From positions 124,001-188,000 of the forward strand of contig JBQCHL010000018.1 in assembly GCA_051954695.1 (NCBI GenBank): a DNA stretch of 64,000 bases, given 5' to 3'. The translations under genes were made by a program, and so were the position numbers. The notes beneath the pieces are model-generated. The model was not told where the DNA came from. It searched no databases and saw only the letters and a list, made by a program, of their open reading frames with translations. This DNA comes from Terrimonas_A sp051954695. GTDB lineage: Bacteria > Bacteroidota > Bacteroidia > Chitinophagales > Chitinophagaceae. Of the stretch, positions 44,048 through 53,095 are shown piece by piece; the first letter of the stretch is position 1; the number at the start of each line of letters is the position of its first letter.

Positions 44048-44481
44048 TTTATGTAAATAGGGATTTCTGCATAATATTTTTCGCCGCTATCTTCCCAATT
44101 GATCTTGGCAGTATAGCTGCCCGGTAATAGTAAGCTGTCTGCAAAATGTTGTACTGCATTTTCATTTACCTGTAAAGGCAGTTTCCGGTCCTGCACTGAA
44201 TTGTAAGCACAATAGAACCAGATATCGCCTTTCAGTTCTTTGGATCTCATTTCTGCGGGCAATTGTATTTCCAGTCCACTGTCTGTTTGCTTCCAGTGCA
44301 CGGGCGACTGCAATGCTTGTGTGCGCTTTGTGGCATCGATCACCTGCTGATAGCCCAGTTCGGTTTTATAATAATCTTTTTCCACCAGCTCAAATTCTGT
44401 ATGCATCGACCGGTATACGAGATAGGTCATGCCTGCGCCGAAAACGAGAAAGGTGATGAACAATTTATTTCCCCAGTTCAT
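44044..44481 (-). CDS. ccoH: CcoH/FixH cytochrome cbb3 oxidase assembly protein
   Basis: Single-span membrane protein of 145 residues. One N-terminal helix (KLFITFLVFGAGMTYLVYRS) is followed by a periplasmic beta-sandwich ending in GSYTAKINWEDSGEKYYAE, as in FixH. Needed for stable assembly of cbb3 oxidase in other bacteria. It lies 17 bp after ccoG and overlaps the next gene by 4 bp. Confidence 0.88.
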   Translation of the reverse strand: MNWGNKLFITFLVFGAGMTYLVYRSMHTEFELVEKDYYKTELGYQQVIDATKRTQALQSPVHWKQTDSGLEIQLPAEMRSKELKGDIWFYCAYNSVQDRKLPLQVNENAVQHFADSLLLPGSYTAKINWEDSGEKYYAEIPIYIK

Positions 44482-44498
44482 GTTATTGAATTTTTGTT

Positions 44499-45923
44499 TT
44501 ATATCCTGGTAAATGGTCCCATGAAATTGGTAGATAGAACAGTGATCAGTTTATCGCCTTCATAAAGGCCAATATCCAGTGATAGTTTTCGTTTGCTGAT
44601 ATAGCTTCTTGGAAGTATGATGAAGAAAGAACTTTTGCCAAGATCTTCTTTTTTCACCAGCACACTTCTTCCTTCTGCTTCCACGATGCGGCCTGGGGCC
44701 GACATCAGCCGGAGTGTAAGCGGAATATCCTTCAAAGTTTTATTCACCACTTTAATGGTGTATAAATTAGAAAGACTGTCGGTGCCACGTTCCTGGTAAA
44801 GCTGCCCCTGAGCACGAACGATCGTGCCGTCCACATCTTTCCGGCTGAGCAATAAAAGCGTGAGCAGGCCAGCCAGCAGAAAAAGCAGGAAGGTGTAGAA
44901 CTTCATCCGCCCTGTATACCGGATCTTTTCACCTTTGGCAATGCCATTTTCTGAAGCATAGCTGATAAGACCACGGGGTTTGTTTATAGCATCCATCATC
45001 CTGTCGCAGGCGTCGATGCAGGCAGTGCAACCCACGCATTCCATTTGTATACCGTTGCGGATATCAATGCCGGTGGGGCATACTTTCACGCATTGGAAAC
45101 AATCGATACAATCGCCTGCTGTAGACAGTGTCGCATTCTTCTTGAACTTCCCTCTTGGTTCTCCTCTTTTGTAATTGTAGGCAACTACCATGGAGTTCTT
45201 GTCGAGCAACACGCTTTGCAGACGGCCATAAGGACATACTACCGTACATGCCTGTTCACGGAACCAGGCATAAACGGCATAGAATACACCAGAGAAAATA
45301 ACAATGGCGAAAAAGCCACCGATATGTTGACTGATAGGTTCACGGATGATATTCAGCAATTCATCCATACCGATGATATAGGATAAGAAAAAATTAGCGA
45401 TAATAAAAGCAATCAGGAAAAAAACGACATGCTTTAATATTTTTCGCCTCCATTTACTGCCTGTCCATGATGCGTTGTTCAACATTTTTTGTTTCGCGGC
45501 ATCTCCTTCAATCCAGTATTCAATTTTTCGGAACAGCATTTCCATGAATATCGTTTGAGGACAAACCCATCCGCAAAATAAACGGCCGAATGCGGCGGTG
45601 AACAAAACGATGAATATGATAAAGGCTACCATGGCCAGGCCGAAAATGAAAAAGTCCTGCGGCCAGAAGATCTTTCCGAAAATGATAAACTTCGCTTCAG
45701 GAATATTGAAAAGAAATAATGGCCTTCCATTTACTTTTATAAATGGAAGGGCCAGGAACAGGGCAAAGAAGAACAGGCTGACGATGGTGCGGGCGCGGTA
45801 ATATCGGCCTGAAGGCTTTTGGGCATACACCCATTTTCTTTTACCCTGCGCATCAATAGTGCTCAACCTGTCGCGGAACGAGTCGGTCGGCTCTGTATTT
45901 TTTTTATGAATGTTTTCTTCCAT
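44499..45923 (-). CDS. ccoG: CcoG/FixG/RdxA cytochrome cbb3 oxidase accessory ferredoxin-type protein
   Basis: Membrane iron-sulfur protein of 474 residues, implicated in copper reduction for cbb3 assembly. It has four to five helices, the GRLFCGWVCPQTIFMEML motif typical of FixG near residue 115, and two [4Fe-4S] clusters in CIDCFQCVKVCPTG and CVGCTACIDACD (residues about 275-305). A C-terminal Ig-like domain (about 365-474) follows the last helix. It lies 17 bp after ccoP and 17 bp before ccoH. Confidence 0.93.
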   Translation of the reverse strand: MEENIHKKNTEPTDSFRDRLSTIDAQGKRKWVYAQKPSGRYYRARTIVSLFFFALFLALPFIKVNGRPLFLFNIPEAKFIIFGKIFWPQDFFIFGLAMVAFIIFIVLFTAAFGRLFCGWVCPQTIFMEMLFRKIEYWIEGDAAKQKMLNNASWTGSKWRRKILKHVVFFLIAFIIANFFLSYIIGMDELLNIIREPISQHIGGFFAIVIFSGVFYAVYAWFREQACTVVCPYGRLQSVLLDKNSMVVAYNYKRGEPRGKFKKNATLSTAGDCIDCFQCVKVCPTGIDIRNGIQMECVGCTACIDACDRMMDAINKPRGLISYASENGIAKGEKIRYTGRMKFYTFLLFLLAGLLTLLLLSRKDVDGTIVRAQGQLYQERGTDSLSNLYTIKVVNKTLKDIPLTLRLMSAPGRIVEAEGRSVLVKKEDLGKSSFFIILPRSYISKRKLSLDIGLYEGDKLITVLSTNFMGPFTRI

Positions 45924-45940
45924 GATCGGGTAGCGGATGT

Positions 45941-47107
45941 TTATTGTTTAACATCAGCAGTTGCTTTGGTTGAATCAGCAGTTGCCGGTGCATCCTCTTT
46001 CATTAATGCTCCCTGCGGTGCTTTTGGAGAAGCAGGGTTGGTGCCATGCAATGATTTCACATAGCTGGCCACCTGGGCGATCTGCTTATTGGAATAAGTG
46101 TTTTGCCACTGAGGCATGGCATTGATACCATAACGGATTGTTTTGAACACGCTTTTCATATCATTGCCGTGCATCCAGTAATCATCAGTGAGGTTGGGAC
46201 CAACATCGCCGGCACCGGATTCTTTATGGCAACTGGCGCAGGATTTTTGGAAGATGGATTTTCCCTCTGCCAGGTCATCCGCACCAGGCAGGTACACTAC
46301 TGTATTTTCATCCACTGCATCTCCTTTCTTCTTTAAATATTCCTGGGTTTCGAGTTGTGCTTTGGTAACGGAAGCAGTATACTCTTCAATGCTGGAAGGA
46401 GCGGTGTGGGATACATGGTATCTCCATAGATAAATAACAGCGAACAGGATAGTGGCATAGAATCCATATAACCACCATGGAGGAAGACTGTTGTCCAATT
46501 CACGGATGCCATCATATTCATGGTCCATAACAAGATCGGCTTCCTGGCTTGCCGGTTTGAATTTGTTCATCTTGCCCCACCAGGAGATCTTATTCCGTTT
46601 CATCTCGGTGATGGCTTCCGGTGAAAGACCTGCAAGTTTTTCCTTTTCCTTTTTGATCAGGATGCGGATATTGACCAGCAGGGTGAGAATGATCAGGAAC
46701 TCGAGCAGGATCACTCCATTCATCAGGTAGAAAACAGAAGGTTGAAGTCCGGCAATAGTGGAAACAGTTTTGACTTTTTCAGCAGGTGCTTCATCCTGCG
46801 CCTGTAAAAGCCCGCTGCTGGTTAATAAGACAGCCAGCATTATCATGGGCAATACCTTCTGTTTGATCTCCCCGTTTTTTTTCTTTTCCTCAATCTTTAT
46901 ATCAGCCGCTCCTACCAACACGGCCGACAATACACCAATTATGATCAGCAATAAAGCCATGACCAGTAATAGTGCAAGGGCCATCGGGTTGGTGAAGATG
47001 GATGGCTCTGGTGGACCCGCGGCCAGGGCCGGTTGGTAACAATGGAGCAGACTAATAGTAATGAATGTTGTTAAGAATTTGATCCGTTTGGCTGAAAGCA
47101 AAAACAT
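45941..47107 (-). CDS. ccoP: CcoP, cbb3 oxidase cytochrome c subunit with a single heme site
   Basis: Membrane-anchored cytochrome c of 388 residues. The first 140 residues hold a signal-like segment, two extra helices and a hydrophilic KKKNGEIKQK linker. The C-terminal domain has one CASCH heme motif (near residue 290) with GPNLTDDYW and the axial Met in NAMPQWQ; a second CxxCH, normal in proteobacterial CcoP, is absent. Single-heme CcoP is common in Bacteroidota as I recall. It lies 176 bp after ccoQ. Confidence 0.9.
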   Translation of the reverse strand: MFLLSAKRIKFLTTFITISLLHCYQPALAAGPPEPSIFTNPMALALLLVMALLLIIIGVLSAVLVGAADIKIEEKKKNGEIKQKVLPMIMLAVLLTSSGLLQAQDEAPAEKVKTVSTIAGLQPSVFYLMNGVILLEFLIILTLLVNIRILIKKEKEKLAGLSPEAITEMKRNKISWWGKMNKFKPASQEADLVMDHEYDGIRELDNSLPPWWLYGFYATILFAVIYLWRYHVSHTAPSSIEEYTASVTKAQLETQEYLKKKGDAVDENTVVYLPGADDLAEGKSIFQKSCASCHKESGAGDVGPNLTDDYWMHGNDMKSVFKTIRYGINAMPQWQNTYSNKQIAQVASYVKSLHGTNPASPKAPQGALMKEDAPATADSTKATADVKQ

Positions 47108-47122
47108 ATATTAATTCTTTTC

Positions 47123-47284
47123 TCAGTTATCTAATGGTATTTGGCTGATGGATTTCAATGTTTGCTTATTCGTTCTGAAAACCCAGGTCAGCATGATGGT
47201 AAAGAAGAGGAAGAAGATAGCCAGCGACACGAGGCCAAGTATTTCCACTCCGCTTATTTTTTCGAGATAGTTTATGAATTTCAT
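47123..47284 (-). CDS. ccoQ: CcoQ/FixQ small cbb3 oxidase subunit
   Basis: Short membrane protein of 53 residues (MKFINYLEKISGVEILG then one helix, LVSLAIFFLFFTIMLTWVF), matching the size and topology of CcoQ. The start is ATG 47284; an upstream in-frame ATG at 47323 would overlap ccoN more and lacks support. It lies between ccoNO, with which it is nearly contiguous, and ccoP, exactly the usual place. Confidence 0.82.
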   Translation of the reverse strand: MKFINYLEKISGVEILGLVSLAIFFLFFTIMLTWVFRTNKQTLKSISQIPLDN

Positions 47285-47291
47285 GTCAGCT

Positions 47292-49436
47292 TTATTTATT
47301 GGTAGTGATAGTGGTGGTAACATTTTTTTCAGGCTCAGCCTTTATATCCGTTCCCAATCTTTGCAGATAAGCGATCAATGCTACGATCTCCACATTGGGT
47401 GGTGTTTCGATCTTGTCTTTTTTAAGATTGGCAGCAATGCTGTTAGCCTGTTGCATCAGGTCTTTATTGGCCTGCAGGTCATATCCTTCAGGGTAGGGCA
47501 CGCCTATGGTGCGCATAGCCCGGATCTTTGCTGGTGTTGAAGCAGTGTCAAGTGCATTATCGAGCAGCCAGGTATATTGCGGCATGATGGATCCCGGCGA
47601 CATTGATCTTGGGTCATACATGTGATTGTAGTGCCAGCTATCAGGATATTTATTCCCTTCCCTGGCCAGATCAGGCCCGGTGCGTTTGCTGCCCCATTGG
47701 AAAGGGTGGTCATATACAAACTCACCTGCTTTTGAATACTCGCCATATCTTGATACTTCATCACGGAACGGCCGGATCATCTGCGAGTGGCAGGTGTAGC
47801 AACCTTCGCGGACATAGATATCACGGCCCTGTAGTTCAAGCGGCGTATAAGGTTTGACACTTGCAATGGTGGGCACATTTGATTTAACGAGGAAGGTGGG
47901 AACAAACTCGATCAATCCCCCGATCGCTACCACGATAAGGCTCAGCACCAGCAGGGTCACCGGCCTGCGTTCAATAACACGGTGCCAGTATTCTTTTTTT
48001 GCATGTACTTCTTTTACAAGCGGAGCGGCTTCAGCGGCTTCATTGGCAACAAAGCTGCCTTTGGCCATTGTTTTATAGAGATTGTATACCATCATTAATG
48101 CACCTACGAGGTATAAGCCTCCGCCGATGCTGCGGGTGATATACATGGGTTTGATACTGTTAACTGTTTCCATGAACTGGAATTTCAGTTGCCCTTCCGG
48201 TGTAAAGGATTTCCACATCAGGCTTTGTTCAAAACCTGCCCAGTACAGGGGAACGGCATAGAGAATGATGCCGATAGTGCCCAGCCAGAAATGGTTGGTG
48301 GCGAGTTTCTTTGAATACAAATCAGTACCCCACATTTTTGGGATCATATAATAAAGGATAGCAAAGGCAAGAAACCCGTTCCAGCCAAGCCCGCCGATAT
48401 GAACGTGTGCAATGGTCCAGTCGCTGAAGTGGGAGATCGCATTTACATTTTTCAAACTCAGCAAAGGGCCTTCAAATGTGGCCATACCATAACAGGTGAT
48501 CGCCACTACCATGAATTTCAATACAGGATCTTCTTTTACTTTATCCCATGCTCCGCGTAAAGTGAACAGGCCATTCAGCATACCTCCCCAACTTGGAGCG
48601 ATCAGCATTACGGAGAAAACGACACCTAATGATTGTGCCCAATCAGGCAATGCTGTATAAAGCAGGTGGTGCGGCCCCGCCCATATATAGATAAAGATGA
48701 GTGCCCAGAAGTGAATGATGGAAAGACGGTAAGAGTAGACCGGGCGGTTAGCTGCTTTGGGAAGGAAATAATACATCAATCCCAATACAGGTGTGGTAAG
48801 AAAGAACGCCACCGCATTGTGGCCATACCACCACTGCACGAGCGCATCCTGCACACCTGCATACCAGCTATAGCTTTTCAGAAAAGAAACAGGGATCTCT
48901 ATCGAGTTAACAATATGCAGCATGGCAACGGTAACCCAGGTGGCAATATAAAACCAGATAGCAACATACAAATGCTTCTCACGCCTTTTAATGATAGTGC
49001 CAAGCATATTGATACCGAATATTACCCACACAATGGTGATGGCAATATCTATAGGCCATTCCAGTTCTGCATATTCTTTACCGGTTGTTTTACCCATCAG
49101 CAGGGTGATGGCTGCTGCTGCAATAATAGCCTGCCATCCCCAGAAATGCATCCAGCTTAGTTTGTCGCTGTACATTCTTGCCTTACAAAGACGCTGCAGT
49201 GAATAGTAAATGCCGGCGAACGATGCGTTGCCCACAAAAGCAAAAATGATGGCATTGGTGTGAAGCGGGCGTAAGCGGCCAAAAGTAGTAGGGGCAAGAT
49301 TGAGGCTGCTTGCAGGATAATAGATTTGGATGGCGGCCCATAAACCTGCCAGCATACCAACGATGCCGAATACGATGGTGGCCAATCCGAATGCCTTTAC
49401 AATCTTGTTGTCATAGTAAAACTTCTCAATTTGCAT
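47292..49436 (-). CDS. ccoNO: Fused CcoN-CcoO cytochrome cbb3 oxidase subunit I/II
   Basis: Integral-membrane protein of 714 residues joining the catalytic subunit (CcoN, residues about 1-480, 12 helices) to the monoheme cytochrome subunit (CcoO, about 500-714). The oxidase part holds the heme-copper His positions in GHNAVAFFLTTPVLG, GPHHLLYTALPDW and HVHIGGLGWNGF. The CcoO part has GCYTCHSQMIRPFRDE with a CxxCH heme site near residue 545 and a Met ligand region in MSPGSIMPQY. The fusion is frequent in Bacteroidota. High oxygen affinity is expected, so it would serve respiration at low oxygen. It is preceded by ccoS and followed by ccoQ. Confidence 0.94.
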   Translation of the reverse strand: MQIEKFYYDNKIVKAFGLATIVFGIVGMLAGLWAAIQIYYPASSLNLAPTTFGRLRPLHTNAIIFAFVGNASFAGIYYSLQRLCKARMYSDKLSWMHFWGWQAIIAAAAITLLMGKTTGKEYAELEWPIDIAITIVWVIFGINMLGTIIKRREKHLYVAIWFYIATWVTVAMLHIVNSIEIPVSFLKSYSWYAGVQDALVQWWYGHNAVAFFLTTPVLGLMYYFLPKAANRPVYSYRLSIIHFWALIFIYIWAGPHHLLYTALPDWAQSLGVVFSVMLIAPSWGGMLNGLFTLRGAWDKVKEDPVLKFMVVAITCYGMATFEGPLLSLKNVNAISHFSDWTIAHVHIGGLGWNGFLAFAILYYMIPKMWGTDLYSKKLATNHFWLGTIGIILYAVPLYWAGFEQSLMWKSFTPEGQLKFQFMETVNSIKPMYITRSIGGGLYLVGALMMVYNLYKTMAKGSFVANEAAEAAPLVKEVHAKKEYWHRVIERRPVTLLVLSLIVVAIGGLIEFVPTFLVKSNVPTIASVKPYTPLELQGRDIYVREGCYTCHSQMIRPFRDEVSRYGEYSKAGEFVYDHPFQWGSKRTGPDLAREGNKYPDSWHYNHMYDPRSMSPGSIMPQYTWLLDNALDTASTPAKIRAMRTIGVPYPEGYDLQANKDLMQQANSIAANLKKDKIETPPNVEIVALIAYLQRLGTDIKAEPEKNVTTTITTNK

Positions 49437-49448
49437 AACCAGGGAGAT

Positions 49449-49619
49449 TTATCGCTTGTTATTATTTTCTTGGGTTAAAGCGGGGTCATCAAAAAGGATC
49501 CTCGAGGCAGGTGAATAATCATCCTCAAACTGGCCGTCCTGCACTCCCCAGAGGAAGGCGAAAAGAAAAACTCCGGCAACGGTAACGCTCACGATCAGCA
49601 GGATAAAGATGACGCTCAT
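49449..49619 (-). CDS. ccoS: CcoS cbb3 oxidase maturation protein
   Basis: Small membrane protein of 56 residues, read directly from the sequence because of its size. It starts MSVIFILLIVSVTVAGVFLF, then AFLWGVQDGQFEDDYSPASR and ILFDDP. The single helix followed by the GQF(D/E)D..SPA.RIL(F)DD pattern is the CcoS signature; the protein is required for heme and copper insertion in the oxidase. It lies 12 bp before ccoNO and 100 bp after ccoI, in the conserved gene order. Confidence 0.9.
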   Translation of the reverse strand: MSVIFILLIVSVTVAGVFLFAFLWGVQDGQFEDDYSPASRILFDDPALTQENNNKR

Positions 49620-49689
49620 ACTCTTCTTATATGCTGTAAAAGTATTTTGGGCGAGGGGAGTTGTTAATAAGGATAGTCAGTTGGTAATA

Positions 49690-49701
49690 TGATCTTTGTC
49701 A
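49690..49701. promoter_or_regulatory. FNR-like box upstream of ccoS-ccoNO
   Basis: TGAT-CTTT-GTCA fits TGAY-N4-RTCA, 71 bp before the ccoS ATG at 49619. It overlaps the perfect dyad at 49692-49720, whose other arm holds a degraded copy (TGAC-AAAG-ATTA), so it may drive the oxidase structural genes separately from ccoI. Confidence 0.45.
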
Positions 49702-49720
49702 TGTTGTTCATGACAAAGAT
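49692..49720. repeat. Perfect 12-bp inverted repeat between ccoI and ccoS
   Basis: ATCTTTGTCATG-TTGTT-CATGACAAAGAT, arms of 12 bp and a 5-bp loop, ends on the last base of the ccoI stop codon. No T-run follows on either strand, so it is not a classic terminator. It may be an RNA hairpin that sets relative expression of ccoI and the oxidase genes, or a binding site for a dimeric regulator. Confidence 0.6.
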
Positions 49721-52116
49721 TAAAGCCTCATCTTTTTAGCGAGTAAACTGCTGCTGCCAAATGTGATCAGGAAAATGCTTAATGAGCTTGCCGGCATCAG
49801 TATGGCTGCGATCAACGGGGATAAAGTTCCCTGCACAGCGAAATACAAGCCTGCGATATTATACAGGATGGATAGCACAAAACTTGCTACGATGATCTGT
49901 TTGTTGGCCCGGCAAAGCCGGATAAAACGATAAAGGCGCGGCAATTTATTTCCATCAATGATCGCATCGCTGGATGGAGTGAAATTATTGGTCTGCTCTG
50001 CTACAGCTACGCCTACATCACTTTGCCGAAGAGCTGCTCCATCATTCAGGCCATCACCGATCATCATCACTTTAGCGCTCTTCTTCTGCAGTGCGCGCAC
50101 ATATTCTACTTTATCTGCAGGTTGTTGCCGGAAAAGAACGGGTGAATGGCGCGGCAACATGGTTGTCAGTCTTTCTTCTTCCGCATTTGAGTCGCCACTC
50201 AACACCGAAAGCTGATGCTTACGGGAAAGTTTGCTTAGCAGTTTTGTTATGTTTTCCCGGTAATGATTATTGAATTGAAAATAGCCTGTCATTTTATTAT
50301 CGACAGAAAGAAATACGGTTGTACCTGCGGCCACGGTCATGCCTTTGCCGGCAAAACTTTGTGCTCCAAGGCGGATATACCTGCCTTCCACGATGCCTTC
50401 AATTCCCTGTCCCGGATATTCATGAAAATCTGAAACAGCAGGCCTGCCGGGTAAAGGGAAATGTTTGGCCAATGCACGGCTTAGCGGATGGGTGGAACAG
50501 GCTGCCAGTGCTGCAACCTGTAGTTGCATGTTCCGAGTCAGCGGGATGCCCTCATAAGTGATATCCTGTATTTCAGCAACGGTAAGTGTTCCTGTTTTAT
50601 CCAATACAATATGATCGACCGAAGCTACCTTTTCGATCACGCCGGCATTCCGCAGGTAAAAACCATTTCGCCCGAGTATGCGGATAATATTTCCATTGGT
50701 AAAAGTGTGTGACAATAACAAAGCACAGGGGCAGGCAATGATAAAAACAGATGTAACAGCAGGCCAGAGCCTGGAAGGATCATTGATCTGCCAGTATATG
50801 CCGGTAATGGTAGCAATAATGATCAGGGTAAGAGTAAAATACCTGCTTACAAAATGGACGAATGATCCTTTATCTGTTTCAACAGGGTCTTTCTTTTCCT
50901 GGTTCCAAAGATGGGTAAGATAGCTTTGCACCACTTCTTTTATTACCAACACTTCCAGTCTTTCACCTGTTTGCCGTCCTCCTGCATATAATAGTTCTCC
51001 TGTTTCCCTCGGCACGGGCAGAGCCTCGCCGGTCACAAAGCTGTAATCGATAAAAGCTTTTCCTTTGGTAAGAATACTGTCTGCCGGGATGAGCTCACCA
51101 TGATGGATAACCAATGTGTCTCCCGGTTTTATATCAGGCAGCATCACAGGAGTTTCCCTGTCTTCTTTTAAAACAGATACTGCAATAGGGAAATAGGAAG
51201 TATAATCACGGTCGAAGGATAATTGCTTGTATGTTTTGTCCTGCAATAACCGGCCTGCCAGCATAAAGAAAACGATCCCGGTCATGGAATCGAAATAACC
51301 ACTACCACTGCCGCTGATCACTTCATAAGCGCTTCGCGAAAAAGTGATAATGATAGCAAGTGCAATAGGAGCATCTATGTTGAGAAAGCGATGCCGCAAG
51401 CTTTTCCAGGAAGATTCATAAAAAGGGAAAGCCGAATATAGTAATACAGGAATAGCAAGCGCAAAATTGAACCAGCGGAACAGGCTTCTCAATGCATGAT
51501 CGCCTGCTTCTATACCGAGATATTCAGGGAAGCTGGCGAGCATTACATTCCCAAAACAGAAACCCGCAACACCCAGGCGGAAAACCATGCTCTTGTTTAC
51601 AGCAGGTCTTTTTTGTTTGATATCATTCAGGCTGATATAGGGTTCATAACCTATGCTGGTGAGAGTTTCCACTACAGTGCGCAGGCTGCATTGATCGCTG
51701 CGGAAAATGACATCGATCTGCTTACGTCCAAAGTCTACTTTGCCGGAAATGATGCCGGGCTGTATCCTCGGCAGATGTTCCAGCAGGTAAAGACAGGAGC
51801 TGCAATGGATCTGGGGAAGATGGAAACTGATCCGCATCTGGGTATCATCTTTAAAGCTGATCAGTTTTGCAATAATGCCTGCATCGTCAAGAAAAGCGAA
51901 CTTATCTTTTCTTACCCCGATCCGTTGGTTGATACCGGGATTCTGGTTCAGGTCATAATAATGACAGAGTGAATGTTCATTGAGAATGGAATAGACCATC
52001 TTACATCCTTCGCAGCAGAATTGTTTGCCGTCAAGGCTGGTCTTCCCGGAAACACAGGTCTCCCCGCAGTGATAACAGGTGGTGGATGGTGGCGCGGATA
52101 TCTCAACTGACTTCAT
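49720..52116 (-). CDS. ccoI: CcoI/FixI copper-exporting P1B-type ATPase
   Basis: Copper-transporting ATPase of 798 residues that supplies copper for the cbb3 catalytic site. The N-terminus has a Cys-rich metal-binding segment (CYHCGETC, then FCCEGCKMVYSIL, residues about 14-45) and a heavy-metal-associated domain with HCSSCLYLLEHLPR near residue 105. The transmembrane CPC motif is IIACPCALLLS, the phosphorylation motif DKTGTLT and the hinge MIGDGLNDGAAL. Eight helices are expected. It is the first gene of the minus-strand cbb3 run, divergent from scdA, with two FNR-like boxes between them. Confidence 0.94.
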   Translation of the reverse strand: MKSVEISAPPSTTCYHCGETCVSGKTSLDGKQFCCEGCKMVYSILNEHSLCHYYDLNQNPGINQRIGVRKDKFAFLDDAGIIAKLISFKDDTQMRISFHLPQIHCSSCLYLLEHLPRIQPGIISGKVDFGRKQIDVIFRSDQCSLRTVVETLTSIGYEPYISLNDIKQKRPAVNKSMVFRLGVAGFCFGNVMLASFPEYLGIEAGDHALRSLFRWFNFALAIPVLLYSAFPFYESSWKSLRHRFLNIDAPIALAIIITFSRSAYEVISGSGSGYFDSMTGIVFFMLAGRLLQDKTYKQLSFDRDYTSYFPIAVSVLKEDRETPVMLPDIKPGDTLVIHHGELIPADSILTKGKAFIDYSFVTGEALPVPRETGELLYAGGRQTGERLEVLVIKEVVQSYLTHLWNQEKKDPVETDKGSFVHFVSRYFTLTLIIIATITGIYWQINDPSRLWPAVTSVFIIACPCALLLSHTFTNGNIIRILGRNGFYLRNAGVIEKVASVDHIVLDKTGTLTVAEIQDITYEGIPLTRNMQLQVAALAACSTHPLSRALAKHFPLPGRPAVSDFHEYPGQGIEGIVEGRYIRLGAQSFAGKGMTVAAGTTVFLSVDNKMTGYFQFNNHYRENITKLLSKLSRKHQLSVLSGDSNAEEERLTTMLPRHSPVLFRQQPADKVEYVRALQKKSAKVMMIGDGLNDGAALRQSDVGVAVAEQTNNFTPSSDAIIDGNKLPRLYRFIRLCRANKQIIVASFVLSILYNIAGLYFAVQGTLSPLIAAILMPASSLSIFLITFGSSSLLAKKMRL

Positions 52117-52166
52117 ATTATTATCCTGGAATTGTCAAAACTAGCTGCAGGCAATACGAGATTTCC

Positions 52167-52200
52167 TGACAATTATCAGGGCATAAGTTGATTTTGATCA
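52167..52200. promoter_or_regulatory. Two FNR-like boxes in the ccoI-scdA divergent promoter region
   Basis: TGAC-AATT-ATCA (52167-52178, embedded in CCTGACAATTATCAGG) and TTGAT-TTTG-ATCAG (core 52189-52200) both fit TGAY-N4-RTCA. Their centres are 22 bp apart, about two helical turns, suggesting two dimers on one face. They lie 51 bp before the ccoI ATG (52116) and 59 bp before the scdA ATG (52259), so one regulator could control both directions. Confidence 0.65.
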
Positions 52201-52258
52201 GCCGGGCAGGAAAACCAGCCGGGTAATTTCACTGAGCGGTAAAACCCGGAAACCGGGC

Positions 52259-53041
52259 ATGAAATATGCCGCAGGAATAAACATGTTTTTAAACCTTATT
52301 GAAATTGATCCGGCTGCCAGGGCACGGGAAATCGTTGAAATGGATTACAGGACTGCCGATGTGTTCAGGCGGTATGGAATCAATTATTGTTGTGGTGTGC
52401 AATGGCCCTTGCAGCAGGTATGTGAAATGCAGGAGATCAAAATGAAGGACCTTTTAGCGGATCTGCAAACGGCTTGCCACACTGTCAATATACCTTCCGG
52501 CACCCAGTTTGAAAAATGGCCGGTCGATTTTCTTATTGACTACATCATTAATATACATCACCGCTACCTGGAGAGATCATTCCCTGAACTTGAAGGCGGG
52601 CTTGCTCATTTTCTTGAGGAACATGGGAAGCGGTTCCCTCATTTTACTGTTATATATGAAGAGTTCAGGAGCCTGGTGGCGATGTTCGTGCCGCATCTGA
52701 AACAGGAAGAGGAATCCATTTTTCCTTATCTCCGCCAGGTTGCACATGCGTATGATGATAAGATCGATCCGTTTGCCACATTACTTGTAAAAACGCTCCG
52801 GAAACCATTAAACAGTTTTGCAGACCAGGAGCATACGATGATCGGGGAAAAGATCCGGCGTTTTCGCGAACTGACCAACGATTATACCGCGCCTTCCAAA
52901 GCATGTTCCAGTCACCGGGTGATATTAGGTAAACTGAAAGAACTGGACCAGGACCTGCTGCAGCATCTTTACCTTGAAAATGATATACTGATACCGAAAG
53001 TGATCAGGATGGAGCAGGAATTGCTGCAAAGAATTTACTGA
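52259..53041 (+). CDS. ScdA/RIC-type iron-sulfur cluster repair di-iron protein
   Basis: Cytosolic protein of 260 residues. The N-terminal DUF542 domain has IVEMDYRTADVFRRYGINYC with the conserved Cys44-Cys45 pair, then a hemerythrin-like four-helix domain (about 90-255) with His/Glu ligands in NIHHRYLERSFPELEGG, VPHLKQEEESIFPYL and FADQEHTMIGEKIR. Ric proteins repair iron-sulfur clusters damaged by nitric oxide or oxidants. It is divergent from ccoI and shares FNR-like boxes with it, consistent with low-oxygen or nitrosative stress. An internal ATG at 52283 is a possible alternative start. Confidence 0.92.
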   Translation: MKYAAGINMFLNLIEIDPAARAREIVEMDYRTADVFRRYGINYCCGVQWPLQQVCEMQEIKMKDLLADLQTACHTVNIPSGTQFEKWPVDFLIDYIINIHHRYLERSFPELEGGLAHFLEEHGKRFPHFTVIYEEFRSLVAMFVPHLKQEEESIFPYLRQVAHAYDDKIDPFATLLVKTLRKPLNSFADQEHTMIGEKIRRFRELTNDYTAPSKACSSHRVILGKLKELDQDLLQHLYLENDILIPKVIRMEQELLQRIY

Positions 53042-53095
53042 TGGAAATGAAGAGGCCCAACCAGCTTTTTTTATACCTTACGGCAAATTCTTTGT

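Noticed and set aside
45941..47107. Second heme site in CcoP
   Set aside because: Only one CxxCH is present; the first Cys-free part is helical and hydrophobic.
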